Shown here one piece after another: positions 49,021 to 62,100 of a stretch of DNA of 64,000 nt. How positions within the stretch are numbered: position 1 is the first letter of the stretch; the number at the start of each line of letters is the position of its first letter. The translations under genes and the position numbers were made by a program. The notes below the pieces were generated by a model. That model saw nothing but the letters and a program-made list of their open reading frames with translations. It made no database searches and was not told the DNA's origin. The stretch lies in contig CM041084.1 of assembly GCA_023079485.1 (NCBI GenBank), positions 106,788,967 to 106,852,966 of the forward strand. Direction: 5' to 3'. This DNA comes from Archilochus colubris. Its lineage: Eukaryota; Chordata; Aves; Apodiformes; Trochilidae.

Positions 49021-50741
49021 GCCCCCAGTATTTTTTCCTGGTTTGCTTCTTATGTAAGTTTGTAATTTGCTAGTTTTAATCTATTCGTGATCAAGAGTCA
49101 TAAGTTTTTACTAAATGAACCTTCATATATGTCTAGAAATCATGAAGAAAATCTGCTGCATTTGAACCTAGTTTTTCATTTGATTGAAAGACATTTAGGT
49201 GTCCAAAGACCTTCCTCTTTTTTCCCTACTGTAGTGAAATATTGCTATTTCATAAGGTCAGGTTTTTCAGAAACATGCTTCCCTCGAACTGACAATGTGG
49301 TAAAATCCACTTAGTGGTTTTGCATCACAACAGTTTCTTTCCATAGGTAGAAATGTTAAAGGAGTGGAAGGGACCTAGGAGACTGCTGGTGGTGTGAATT
49401 TAATATTTGCATTAAATTTGTACTTAAGAAAAATTTGTGGGGAGCAAAACATTTGTGAGCTGAGGAGGAGAAATAGCAAAATTTAGTGTCTTTAATTATG
49501 ACTGCCTTGGTCCTCATTAGAATCCTAATTTTTCTGTTACTGGTTTGCTTTCCCCCCAAGCTAGAATTCTGACACTGTGCAAGATTTTAACACTATCATC
49601 CCTTGTGTCCATCTTTCTACCTCTGGCTGGTATTTGTACAGTAAGCAATACAAATTGCTTGGCATGTATTTTGAAAATCAAGGTCAAAAGAATGACCATA
49701 TTGATGTGTGTATTCTTAGACTCTGGGCCGCTTGGGATCATTTAGAAAAACTCTCAAGCATCCTACAAGTACTGATTTAACAATTCTCCACTTTGATACA
49801 ACTTACATATTTCATGCCTGCTTATTTTACTGATGTTACCTTACATCAAACTTGTTTTAAAAATGCATATTTAAAGTGTGTACATAAGCATCCAGTTCAT
49901 ACTATGTAGTAGAAAACTAATAGAAGCACAAGCAAATGTCACAATTTATCCACACTCTGTGATGTTTTAGATTGTGTTGCCTAAAAAGGCATCTCCATGA
50001 AGAAGTCAATTATTTTGAAAAGCAAGGGAGGATAAAGACTTAAATGTATTGTTGAACTATGACTATTTTGCTCTGATTTTTAAGTATTGTGATAAAAATA
50101 CAGCAAGGCACAGTGTTTTTGTTTCATTAGATGTTCAGCAGACCTTTCTTTCATTTTTGATCTACAAGGATTCAACTCCCTCTGTTTGCTTTATCATCTT
50201 TCCCAAGTTTCAACTGTTTTGCAGAATAGGTTCACTAAAGAACATTTTAGAAAGACATCAGCAGTAATTGCAATATGACAGTGTCTCTGCCAGCCTTCCC
50301 CATCTCAGGCAATATTTTCAAAAACAGAAGCTTAAATTTAAGTCCTTAAAACCACGTATCAACATTTCTTTCTAAAGCCTTCCTAAAGAATGTCTAGTTG
50401 ATATGTGAGAGTCTGATTTCACTGATTTGAAATAGTCTCAAAAGAACAACTTTAAAGTGAATAGCCCTGGCTAGGCCAGGCCGGGCCAGAACTGAGCAGG
50501 GGGTGACACCCAGAAAGAGATGAGAACTAAGAACTGACGGCTGGATGGAGACTATTCCACTTCTCTGAGGGCCATCAATGCTGGGACATCCGTCCAGGCA
50601 CAGTTACCCTGGCCAGGGTGGAGGAAGCCACCTTGATTGTACTGATGCTGATGGACCTGGCTGAGGGGGCTGGAACAGAGTGGGAAGTGATTCCTGGAAA
50701 AAGATAAGACCTGGCTGCTAGAAGCCCCATTCCAGGTGAGC

Positions 50742-50779
50742 ATGTCTGCAATGGCTCTGAATGTCTGCAATGGCTCAGA
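50742..50779 (+). repeat. 19-bp tandem duplication in LTR U3
   Basis: 'atgtctgcaatggctctga' is followed directly by a copy with a single change (final ctga to caga). The 21-kb LTR has only one such unit. Confidence 0.9.
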
Positions 50780-51193
50780 ACAGGGGTGATGCATGGAAGG
50801 AGATAAGAACTGATGAGTGGGTGGAGGACTGCACCCTTCTGGGGGAGCTCCCTTCCAGATGAAGCTGTCTGCAATGGCTCTGATGCTAATGACTGTGTCA
50901 GCTGACTGACAGCTGCCCCTTTGGAAGAAAAGGAACTCATGGGCATATATGTCTGTCCATGCTGTGGATGTTTTGTTGTCTCTTGACCCACCGCCATCTC
51001 GCATTGGACCCTGAACAGGATCAGAGACATCTTGAAGAAACTCACTGGACAGCTGCACCCCTGGTGGTGAATCTCTCTCTCTCATTCTTCCCACTTTCTT
51101 AGTTTTTTTCTCCACTTTCCTTTCTCTCTCATATCTTCTCTTCTTCTCTCCCTCTTTTGCCTGGCTCTATAATTTTGCCTGTGTCAATTTTCA

Positions 51194-51199
51194 AATAAA
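51194..51199 (+). promoter_or_regulatory. LTR polyadenylation signal AATAAA
   Basis: AATAAA about 90 bp from the LTR 3' end, conserved in position with the other LTR copy (complement 21146-21141). Confidence 0.75.
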
Positions 51200-51294
51200 A
51201 GTCTGCTTGCACCTGACCCTTCTACAGTTGGACTTTGTTTTGAAGATCCAAAACAAAAATAAATTTTAATGTTACATTGGCCTGTAACATGATA

Positions 51295-54200
51295 TTTTTG
51301 GTCTTTTTTCTTCTCATCAACTAGTTTATCAGACTTGAACTGCATACAGGTTACTACATCTTGAAGTTATTTTCAAGAACAGTACATGGAGAATCTTCAA
51401 TATCAGGATTTATTGTGCTTCTGTTTATCTCCTAATGACTGTATAAGGAACAACTGCTCAGATTTTTTCTCATTTTTTTAGAGCTATGAATAGCTACAAA
51501 TACACAAAAATAGTGTATTTTCCTTTATCTAGTCAAAATATTTTTTGTTGTTGTTTAACTGTTGTATAGCAGTGGAAATTTCCAGGTGTTAGTTGCCATG
51601 ATGTTTAATGCAGAATTTGTTTCTCACTTCTCTAGAGTATCATGAGCTATTGACATAGTGAAGCCAGATAGAAAACATTGGTGTGGAGCCTCATATATTT
51701 CTCTCTGTGGAGAGCTAATGGCAATATTTGCTAGAAGTTAAACCTTTTGCAGCCACTCATAGAGCTCCCGTTATTTCATCTCATGAGATACCTTGGAGGG
51801 AATAAGAAATATTTCCTGCTTTTATTTTGGTTTTTGTTTTGTTTTGATTAGAGCAATATTTACAGAATCAATTTTTATTTTAAGGCAGTATAATACTGAT
51901 AGACCATAATACATAAGTGAACTACATTTTCTTCCAATTTGAAATTCTTGACAAAATACATAAGTTGTTATCACTAAGCCCTACCCCATGAACAAATCTC
52001 TAACACACTGTTAATCATAGAAAGCCTACATTTGGAATCCTAAAAGCCTGAAGCAGATACTTTGCTGTCTCTTTATAAGTTATAGAATCTAAACTTTTTC
52101 ATGAGCTTTTTTTCCCCTGCTTTATTATTACAAGCACCACCAAGAAGAATCCCTTTTTTTTTAACCCAATGGAGCTTCTTTTTCTTCTTTGTCAATTACA
52201 CCTCTTGATTTATCATGAGAAATTATTCCCCATAGCTCAACTCTTTTCTGTAAAGAGAACTAAAATCATATTTATAAAAAAACCTCAAACAACAAACCCA
52301 AATCAAAACCACAAAACACAACACATTCCTAACTCCATTATTTAATATAACTCCATTTCCAATGTCAGAAAAACATGAGTTTTTTACAAAATTATTTGTT
52401 TAAAGACATCAGGAGACTAAAAAAATTATTGTAGCAACTACAGTCAGCAGCAATAGCCCTCTGAGCACTAGCTACCTCCAAGTATACCACTAATATTCCT
52501 TTACTGTCACATACCTATCGTGTTATTTTCTTATATTGTTTTTTTCATTATGACTGTATTGAATTTGCCATTCAAAAAGGAATTAAAGTCCTCCAAGATC
52601 AATACTGGTTTTTAAATGTTTAAGAAAACTATAATGGTTTGGGTTTTTTTCAGTTAGAATGACTTGGCTGCAAGTAAAATTATTAGCATAAAACAAATTA
52701 ATTGCTAGTAGGAATGATAGCTTGGGTAACATTACTGAAGCAGAAGAATTAAGAATTAAGTAAGAAAATAGAAAAATATTAGAACATTAAAACCAGTGAA
52801 AAATAATACAAAAATCTCTCATTAAAAACATTCAAATACTGATAAAGTAAAGGTTGGTATCAATGGCAATAACCTCATTAGCTTGTAGAAAGCTTTTTGG
52901 ACATTTTGGTCACAGCCTATTCTAGTCTAGATTATTACTTTCTAGAAGAGATCTGCAAAAATTAACTAGTAGCAAGGTTTAAAGAGTTGAAATTGCTGCA
53001 TAAATTGAGATTATATATACAAGTTCTCTGTCATCACATCCCATGGGAAAAAGCCAGAAACACTGCATGAAATTCAAAATACCTTGTAGATTTTGAAGCC
53101 TAAATCCTCTTGTTTTGGCCTTCTGTGCAAAGTATTGTCACAATTAAAAGGTTACAGAGAAGTATATCCTACTCCTTTGATGGAAGACATGAAGGCACAG
53201 ACCCCAATTGCTGTGCACAATTAGAATCAGTGGTTTGTTACACATATAGTATCCTGATATCTATTGATTGATCTACAATTTACACCTCAAAGTGCCCTTT
53301 CTACTAACATAAAACCTTATCTCTCTGTTCCCACTGGAGGCACCCGGTACCAGGACATAACATTGTCCAGATGGCAAATTCCTCAAGTTATTTACAGCTC
53401 TTTGTTCTTATTCAGGGTCAGTGAATGCCAGGGAATCCACAGCACTCCTCTAACCCACACAGGCCTTCTCTTCTGGTGTTTTCCTACACTTCTGCAATTT
53501 TTATAAAAATATTGCTCAAAATTCACATTAAGAATGAAAAGAGAAAACATGACATTCCCCTACCATAGAAAATGAAGCAATTGATACTTATGAGCACAGT
53601 AATTGCAAAGCTTATCAAAGCTGCAGTGCATATGAGTAATCACACACGTCAGGCACATGATCTATTCATCCAGTATGGCTCTAGGTAAGGTAATGTAATA
53701 AGGTAATTGTATATAACTATTAAAATTATTTTATCCTCTAGATTGTTCTGTAAATGGCAAACTGTTTAGACATATAGCCCTATTTAAAGCATTTCTAATA
53801 CTATGCTACATAGCTCATTTTGCAAGCTCAGCGTGTCAAGAACATTTGGTAGATTAATATTTCAGTCAGGGACATTTAACTTCTTGATTGAAGATCTTGA
53901 GAGAAATTGACTAGAGGCTGTTGTTGTTAATGCTCATAAGTTACATTCTCAAGTTTCCCTATATATATCTGAGTGTAACAGGCCTGAATGTATCTCCAAG
54001 AACAGAGGTTATTTTCTATATGGAGGACAAAGTTAAGAGATCTGCATAGAGAGAGAAGTCTAAATTAGGGAGATTTTAAATGGAAGATAAACATCATCAG
54101 TAATGCACATATTAGAACCCAGGTGGAAAAAGTAAGCAAGCTGGGCAAGGACTAGATGAGGCAAGTACTATATAGACCTAGTTGCCTCCTTGAACTTCGT

Positions 54201-57200
54201 GTTCTGGTACTGATCCTTCAGTAAAGATGACAAGGACTGGTCACTGATCAAATTTCTAGTGAGAGAGAATTTGATCTCTCATTTTGTTAAGTTAAATAGC
54301 ATTCTTCCTTACATGCAATCTAGTAATAATAATAAAAAAAAAACAAATTAAAAAAAAAGTAATAAATCTTCTATAACTGAAAATAGCAGATCTGCAAAGA
54401 ATACTATATGGGAGTACAGAAGGAAGTAGGAAGTACATCGTCATCAATGCAAAGCCAAATCAATTAACAATGCAGCTAGCACATTGTACAACTGCACAGC
54501 CATCTCTGTCAAATGCTCATAACATGCTGACTGATGAATTCAGGAGTAAAAAGCTGCCCAAGTTCACTGATAAATTCAAGCAGCATTTTGCTCCAATAAT
54601 CCAAAGTAGCAACACAGTCTTGTTTGCACTATATAATTGTTTTTTACACTGAAATATTGCATTACTTCTTGTTCTTTTTTTTCCCTCATAAAAAAAAAAA
54701 AAAGCATAGGGCACATTGTAAATAATGCTCTAAGATCTAGAGGAGAAAAGCTAACAAACAAAAAAGGCAAAGCAAAAGAAAACAACCACAAAAAAAAAAC
54801 AAAGATAAAAAAGGACAGAAGACAAAAGAGAACCAGAGTTGATACTCCGTGGTTAAAAAATGCTCTGCCCAAGAGAACCCTGTAGCATTGTGCCAAAAGC
54901 AGTATTTTCTCTTCAGGTGAAAAATGTAGGTTTGAATGCTGACTGATATTCTTTGGCTGACTACCAAAGCACAGCTGTTGCTACTGCACCTCTTACTGCA
55001 GGAAGAGACAGGCCATTTTGAAAATGTAGGTGAAGAGCAAGCAAAGATAATGCACAGCAGTTTTCCAGGTTTGATTCAGCAAAGGCTTTTCATGGGAAGG
55101 TATTTCTAATGTTGCTGAAAGTATAAGGGATAAGTGAAGAAAGAAGGAAAACCAGAATTTGTGACAAGACCCCAAGTAAACCCTAGCTTTTAAGAGAGCT
55201 CAGCTGATTTTGTCATATTTAGTTGAAACAGAGACACTTTGATCATGACTCTCCCTAGTTATATACTGGAGGTTGAAAGTGATGCTGAATCAAGTCTTGG
55301 ATTTCCAAATGTGCAAATAAATTCCTGCAAGGTCTAGGATCAGTCTGGAAATTTTATTTTGACAATCTGGGTCCTGTTTGGGTAAGAAGATTTTACAAGC
55401 TGGTAACCCAGGTGCAATTGAATCTATGGATATAGATTGTAGTCATTAGGAAATTAATTCTTGTAATGGTGTAATGGGAAAACTTTGCTTGTAGCATGAC
55501 AGAAATGTAAAAGAATAAGGAGACAATGCAACCCCAGTGCAGCAGTTTTTTAAACATTACACAGACAGTGGCTTTTAAAATGTCTGCCATTGAAAGTAAT
55601 GGATTTTATTTGCTTTTAAGATCTATTGTGGAGGTCAGTAATCAATAATGCTCCTCTCCATTAAATCAAGACTGTTTCTACTTTCTGGTATACTTTTCAG
55701 TATTGCCCATAATTTTATTACTCCATGATTTTCTCACAGGCTTCAGTAACTGACTGGCAAAACTACAGCATTTAGGAAAGTTCTTTTGCAGTTTGCATCA
55801 GGAGACACAGAATTCGTAAGCTCATTTCATTTGTGACTCTTGAAAGCTTGCTGTCAAGTCATGTCCCTTTAGCATGAAGCTCCAAGGAATTGAACAGATA
55901 AATCTCAAAGATGCAGAGGAAAGCAAAAAGATAGAAAAAGCAAGGGGGACTGGAAGGGGTACTGGCAATGCAGAAGCAAGTGACAGCATAAGCTTCAAAA
56001 GGGAAGACAGAATTTCACAGTACACAGAAAAATCAAAAATGAAAAGGTAACATTTTGGTACTCACCTAACTTTCAAAAGGCAGCCTACAGAGGCACTGAA
56101 AAGAGTGCTTACAGCTATGCCTGCCTCTGAGATTTCATCTTGTTTGAAAGGTGTTAATTGAGATGAATAATAAGATTGTCCTTTCAGGACCAGGACTCTG
56201 CCTGTCAGTCAGTTAAAAAAATAAAAGTAAACCCAAAGACAACGACAACAAAGAAAACAAAAGTCTTAGCAATCCCATGTTTACCATTGATTCGGTTAAA
56301 CATGTAATTTTCTTTAATGTTTCAGGCAGTTTTGCTCATCTGACTCTTCATGCTTTGCTGTCAGACATTCAGCTCTCTTTAATACAAAATGTCCCCAGGA
56401 CACCTATCCTTTATTCAGAGTATACCCAGGATACCTGTCCTTTGGAACATTTAGCCTTTACAGTGTATCCTTCTTTCTGTTTTGGAGAATGAAACTTGCT
56501 CCTTTCTTCATGCTGCCATAATATGTTCTGATCTGTAGAATTCCTATGTCTTTTTCATTTTCTACAGTAGCAGGGCACAGTAAGACACGCAGCTGGTGCA
56601 GAAAACCAGTTCCCTTTTACTGTTCTCTGATGGGAGCTTACTAATGACACTGTGCATTCTTCAGCTGAGACACTGAATTACAATTAGCATGTAGAGCCCA
56701 ATTTTAATCCCGGTGTCATCAGTGGCAAAGCACTGATTTATCCAACACCTATGTAAAACAATTTCACAGTATCAGGACCTTGGCTTTTTAGATTTCGTAT
56801 TTCTCTATCTGAATTACCCATATAATGCAAAAGAAAAACAATGGCCAAAGCTTGGACAAGAGATAAGAGAAGGATGTATTATAACACTTTTTATTGGAAA
56901 AGAATGGGTAAGTGAAGCTTTAGATGAGGCTAAGTTCAAGTATTAGGCCTATTAGGGCTGCAATTAAATAACTCTTCAAATGTGCTTGGAGCCAGACTGT
57001 CCCTCTGACATCATGAGTTGAGAGTTGCTCTATCAATAAATACACACTTTCAGAGCATTTTCAATCAGAATAGGAAACAAATTAAGGGGAGAAAAAAAGG
57101 GAAAAAAAGGCAGGACACTAAGCATTGAACTCTAAAACAGAAACCTTCAAGAAAATCTGTTTCTTGAAAGAAAGAATTTCTACAAAATCTCATAAATAGT

Positions 57201-58544
57201 AGATTAGAATAGATTTCTTGGTCTAATTTTCTTAGAACTGAGCTACCAGTATGCCCTTTATTTTGCTCTTTACCCTACCCTCCTCTTTGTTCTGTGGAGA
57301 TTCACTGCATATTTTACTTCAGCAGTGTTTTGAACAATGTGACTACTTCCTAGATTAAATAGGAATTAATTTCTTAGCACATGTGGACAGACACCCATTC
57401 TGCTGTAAGGAGGTGTGAGAACAGTACTTACAAAAAACAATTAAGATTGTTATCATGGGATAGTCAAGTCTGCTTTTATGAGTATATCCAATCAGTTTAC
57501 AGACTCTCAATACAAGTTCTTGGTCTAAAATATGAGAATGTGATCCTTAGAAAGTTAAGGGGAATAAAAATAATAACTAAAAAAGCAGCAGAAGTAGGTC
57601 ACCTGCAGAATGAAAAATCTAAAAGAGAAGGGCCAAAGGTTTCTTACACTAGTCTGAAATTAATACATACATCAAGGAACCTATTAAAACCTGTTGAAAG
57701 TACAGAGTAGGTCAAATAAAAGAACCTATATTGGTAGTGCAGAAAAATTTATCTCCTTGAAACAAATATGATACAGACTATATGAGAACTGTGGAGGGAA
57801 TTAAAAAGCTTTGTACTTCTTTACACTATTATTCTCACTTCCCTGAGGCAATCTCACTTGAAAATGCTTTAGTGGAAAGGAAGTTAACATATGCCAAAAT
57901 CTTTTGAAAGGCAAAATGCCAACATAGCAAACTTTTGAATAGAAATCATACTTCATAAAGCATCATTTTGTGTAATTTTCAGAGAAGTAGGAGTTTAAGA
58001 ACATTACTGGTAGCATTCATAACACCTGGTCTGGCAGATAATTAGACACCTCAGTCACAGAATTTTTTAACAAGTCTGTGGACTTGAGCCCTGATTAGTT
58101 TCTAACACTGTCATTAAGAAACAGATTCACTAACTAAGAATTGTTAGTTGTCAACATATTGTTCAATAGCTAAAAATAAGAGTGGATTCAAATTTCTAAA
58201 TGTAATGTTAGAATCACATTTTAGGACTTGTAGATAGAAACATAAGGTGAGACAAACCATTGATTGGGATTGTAGGACCTACCATAATTTCATTAAAATA
58301 ATACCATTATGGCTTAAAGATGAAGAAAATTCACATGGAATAGTCCAGTGCAATCCACACTGCAGTCTAATAAGTACAATTTATGGGATAATATGTTGCT
58401 CTCCCCCAAAGACTAAATGGGACACAAGGATGGAGACATGAATTCTCAGGGAACAGCTTCAACAATTTGACACTCAACATCACTATATGCACAAAATGAG
58501 AATAGCAGACTTCCTATGACTTTACAACAATGCAAAGATCTCAG
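51295..58544. other. AT-rich non-coding DNA, no gene seen
   Basis: No gene or transposon boundary recognised in 7 kb. The open frame of 109 codons at 57381-57710 has no domain, homology I can recall or coding texture. A moderately GC-richer patch at 53270-53500 is unexplained. A pair of similar 23-bp units around 'caggacacctatcctttatt' and 'caggatacctgtcctttgga' lies at about 56396-56444. Confidence 0.5.
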
Positions 58545-59720
58545 GAATGGTTTGTGGATCTTCAAATTGTATGATTATTTTGGTCAGAAAGGGCCTCAAG
58601 GGGTCCCTAGTGCAGCCTCCTGCTTCAAGCAGAGCCAGCACTTAATGACTAAGTTGCTCAGGGCTCTGATCACAAAGGTCTCAAAAACCTCAGAGGACCT
58701 CCATTCTATAAATTCTCAGGACAACCTGTTCAAATACTTAATTATCTTCAGGGTGACAAATTTTCCACTTGAAATCTTCTCCAGTGCAATTTATTAACAC
58801 TATCTCTCATTCTCTCCCTGACCTCATTTGCACTTCAGTAACGAGCCTGGTCCCATGTTCCTGATGGTATTCCTGTAAGTATGGGAGGGCTGCTCTTAGG
58901 TCCAGTCAAAGTTTACTATTGTCCAGGCTTATTATGTCCTGTTTTCTCAGCCTCTCCCTACAAGATAACTACTACAGTCCCTGAATAGATGAACTTGCTT
59001 CCACCTATCAAAATCCTTATTTCTGTGGAGCTCCAAAAACAGACTACAATATTTCATATATGACATAGTCATTGCTTCTTAGAGGGGAATAATTATGTTC
59101 CTCAGTGTACTGCTGCAGACTTAGGAAGAGGATTATTTCATTCCAGATAGAGTAACTTTGCATTTGTTCTTGTTGAATTTCCAGGTAACTTTGCATTTGT
59201 TCTTGTTGAATTTCTTGGCATTCATATCAGCCAATTCATTCAGTTGTTTAATTTTTTCTGAATGTCTCTTTTATCTCTTCTATCTCCTCCAGTTTCGTGT
59301 TGTCCCCAGATTTGAATGTGCACCCCATCTCTTCTGGGTTAAAGCTACTGAACAGAATAAAAGATGTTGTACAGTTCCAGAACTGATCCCTGAGAAGCTC
59401 TTCTAACTGGCAAAATACAATCCACTATCCACCATACTTTGAGTCTAAATACCCACCCAGATTTTCACCCATCTAGTACTCCCCTAATGTAAGATCTTAA
59501 CATCCTAACTTGGATACAGGGAGGCTATGAGAGACTGAGAGAACCTCCTGCTATAGCTGAGATAAACATCCACTGCTCTCTTCTCCTCTGCAGCCATTTC
59601 ATCATAAAAGGTGACCAGGTTCATCTGGCAAGATTTATCCTTGGTCTGCCTATGTTTGCCATTTCCAGACACCTTTTTCTTCATGTGCTCAGAAGAAGTT
59701 TTCAAAAGGCAATACTCACA
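58545..59720 (-). mobile_element. Old CR1-type LINE copy
   Basis: Decayed antisense LINE. It begins with 3' UTR-like sequence ('gggcctcaaggggtccctag', 'ggacaacctgttcaaatact'), passes the ORF2 C-terminus ('gggagggctgctcttaggtc', 'tctcagcctctccctac'), and reaches the reverse transcriptase region ('aaggtgaccaggttcatctg', 'aagatttatccttggtctgc'). No long open frame. Contains a 33-bp tandem duplication (59152-59214). Tail octamers are not recognisable. Confidence 0.72.
59152..59214 (+). repeat. 33-bp tandem duplication inside CR1
   Basis: The 30-base word starting 'gtaactttgcatttgttctt' occurs at 59152 and again at 59185 without mismatch; the three spacer bases make a period of 33. Confidence 0.95.
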
Positions 59721-61116
59721 CACAAGAAATCTTTCAGTGATTAATTATGACACATTATGCTTTTAAAATCTAGTTGGAATTAAGAATACGAGATATGGAA
59801 ATGCAAGGAAGATTGTAATGCAAATAGGCTGAATGAGTAATCCTCCTCTCAGAATAAGATACTTTTGAATGCAGCAGCTTGGTGTTGTTGTGGGATTCTC
59901 AAGGGAGTGAGAAATGGGGAGCAATTTAAAAAAGCTACAAGGAATTCCCATCCATCTTTTCTCCCTTTCCATTTTTATTTTTACTGTTTCTGAGTATTCT
60001 ATCCATTCCAAGGAGAGCAGTATGGTTTTTGGACCCATGAAGCTGGGGACAAGACAGACAAGTCCACAGTTAAGCCTGAGGGCAGACTCAAAAATGGAAA
60101 AACACCTTTTTCAAGCTAAATGTCTGTGTGCTCGAAGCTGTCACTGGGCCTGAAAAAAAGTCCTTGTTGGCACACAGTGTACAGGTGGGATTTCTTACCA
60201 AGGTTTTGTAGACCTAAACAAGCACTGGAAATTGGGGTGAGAATTTTGGAACTGAGTTTAATTTTGCCTGAGCAAGGGTTGTTTTTTTAGAGACTGTTGA
60301 AAAGAGAGGGATTGAAGTGTAAGGATGAGAATTTTTGTTGGTGGCAGACAGTGGGTCTGCAGGAGCATGTGTATGTGTATTTGGAAACAGCATGGAGCAA
60401 ATACCTACAAAAAGTGAGAACCCTGTATATAGAACAGCAACACTCATGTAACTCAAAAGCCATACAGGTAGGCATAATTTTCAAATTTACAAATGTAAAG
60501 CTGAGAGAATTTGCCACTCTCTTTAAAACTAAAAACAACTTTTATCTAGGGTTGCTTATACAAACAGTTTGATTTTCTGCCATCTCTTTAGTAATTGAGT
60601 TGGTCAAGTTCCACAAAAATCTTAATAGATTATATTTTTAATTAATACTCATAATTTTTGGCCACTTTTCATTGACAGGCCCAAGCAATGGGGCACAGGC
60701 GGTTGTGGGTCATAGGGCTAGCACAGCCTTTGCCGTGAAGAGTTATAGAGATGCTCCCTCAGGTGGGGCTGCATGGCCTTGGGACTCTCTATTCACTTGA
60801 ACTTTCTTGATCACATTGAGAGGCCATGATGAGTGACACCAGCCCAGTCTGGCCTTCCCTGTGTTGGAACAGACTCTGTTTTCCAGTCTATCATGCTCCA
60901 TTGAATTTCAGTAAACAAGCCTATTTATATGTCTGGCAAACCCAGAGAACAGTTCAAAGCTATGCTCAAAGAAATTTATTCCCACACAACCTATCATAGA
61001 GGTAAGGAGTCCCATATATTGCTCCCATTCAAGACTCCCAAGTCTCCATTTAATTATTATCTCTTTAGGCCATGTTTCTTGGAAGTACTCCCCTCTGTAC
61101 TCTGGACTATTTTACA

Positions 61117-61184
61117 GAGAAAAAATGAAAAAAAAAAAAAAGAAAAAAAAAGAAAGAAAAGAAAAAAAAAAAGGAAAAAAAGAG
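61117..61184 (+). repeat. Polypurine A/G tract
   Basis: Nearly 70 bases of A with scattered G and a single T near the start. It gives rise to a lysine-rich stretch in a spurious 176-codon frame (60929-61459). Confidence 0.9.
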
Positions 61185-62015
61185 TGAGCTTTATTGAAAG
61201 CTTTTATTCTCCCAGTAGTCTTTTTGGTTATGAATGGTTATTTCCCTCTTTTTTATTTTATGCTGCTGTTATCCAGACATGTACTCTAGTTTCTCCCTGT
61301 AACCTCTCCCATGCTGTCTGTATCTTTTTCCCTCAGGGCTCTTACTCTTCCTTCTATTGCTTGCATTGCTTCATCCACCCACAAAATCCTCACTTTGAAA
61401 CAGGTTTGGCATTGCTCTATGCATGCTCATACTCACATGAGATTTCATACAACTGCTGAACTGAGGAGCTCAAATGTGCTCAGCAGATATACTCCAGATA
61501 AAACCCATATAAAATACACTGACCTCACCTATGCTACCTACAACAAGAAATAAATGTGAGAATAGCAGCAGGAGCAATTACAATGAAAGATTTCTTCATT
61601 TCAATCACTTTTCAAAACATCCTAAAGAGATGCTAAACTTACATTTTGGATATTTTGAATGGTTGCAGTATGTTATTGCCACAACTCCTCTAAAGCCCCC
61701 TTGAATTAATGACTTGTATTGATATAATTAATGCTACATAAGAAAATACAAACATTAACCAAATAGATTAACAGAGTTATATATATTTTCACTTGCTTGT
61801 GTTTGATCTTTTACAAAAAAACATTTTCAGTAATTTCTAATTTCAGTTACTGATTTTTATCTAGAGTGCTTCAGAGAAGGAATAACACTGTTACAAATGA
61901 GGACTAAATAAGGTCAGACTGAGTTTCCAAATATCCCTTTCTTGTCTAGAAGCAACTCTCCTTAATGTTGAAGGATACACATCATCAACTGTATCTGGAT
62001 TCAAATCTGAGTGTC

Positions 62016-62036
62016 TTTTTTTTTTTTTTTTTTTTT
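62016..62036 (+). repeat. Poly-T run of 21
   Basis: Uninterrupted T homopolymer about 65 bp before the TG...CA element at 62101. Confidence 0.9.
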
Positions 62037-62100
62037 CACAGACCCAAATAAATAAGAGTACAGTTTGAGATTTACCTCTATCTTTTTTTATTTAATTTTT

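Larger units (their letters stand above)
45761..50398. other. AT-rich non-coding DNA, no gene seen
   Basis: Contains the simple repeats listed at 46708, 48504, 48591 and 48990 and no recognisable gene or transposon. A brief CR1-like match near 49360-49385 ('ggagtggaagggacct') is too short to call. Confidence 0.55.
50404..51289 (+). mobile_element. Solo LTR, same family as the 21-kb ERV
   Basis: Runs from TGTGAGAGTCTG to CCTGTAACA. A perfect 5-bp direct repeat, TGATA, flanks it on both sides (50399-50403 and 51290-51294), which fixes the boundaries and shows it is a solo LTR left by recombination between the two LTRs of a provirus. A 5-bp duplication is usual for ERVL-type elements. Polyadenylation signal at 51194. 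The U3 part has extra direct repeats compared with the 21-kb copy, including a perfect 19-bp tandem pair at 50742-50779 and a third related unit at about 50864-50883. Minus-strand frames of 187 and 156 codons cross it but are incidental. Confidence 0.92.
59721..62100. other. Non-coding DNA, no gene seen
   Basis: Contains a purine tract (61117-61184) and a poly-T run (62016-62036). A GC-richer segment at 60660-60900 may be an unrecognised old repeat. Confidence 0.5.

Noticed and set aside
49360..49385. CR1 3' UTR-like word ggagtggaagggacct
   Set aside because: Only about 16 bases match, with no tail octamer or neighbouring CR1 sequence.
50552..51115. Minus-strand frames of 187 and 156 codons
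   Set aside because: They run antisense through a solo LTR; no domain is visible and the second LTR copy does not keep them.
53264..53506. Possible LTR or exon in a GC-richer patch
   Set aside because: No TG...CA ends, target duplication, LTR match or protein domain could be found.
57381..57710. 109-codon plus-strand frame
   Set aside because: Lys/Arg/Leu-rich without a recognisable motif; no supporting promoter, splice or homology signal.
60929..61459. 176-codon frame with a lysine-rich middle
   Set aside because: The open length depends on the A/G tract at 61117-61184; no recognisable domain on either side.
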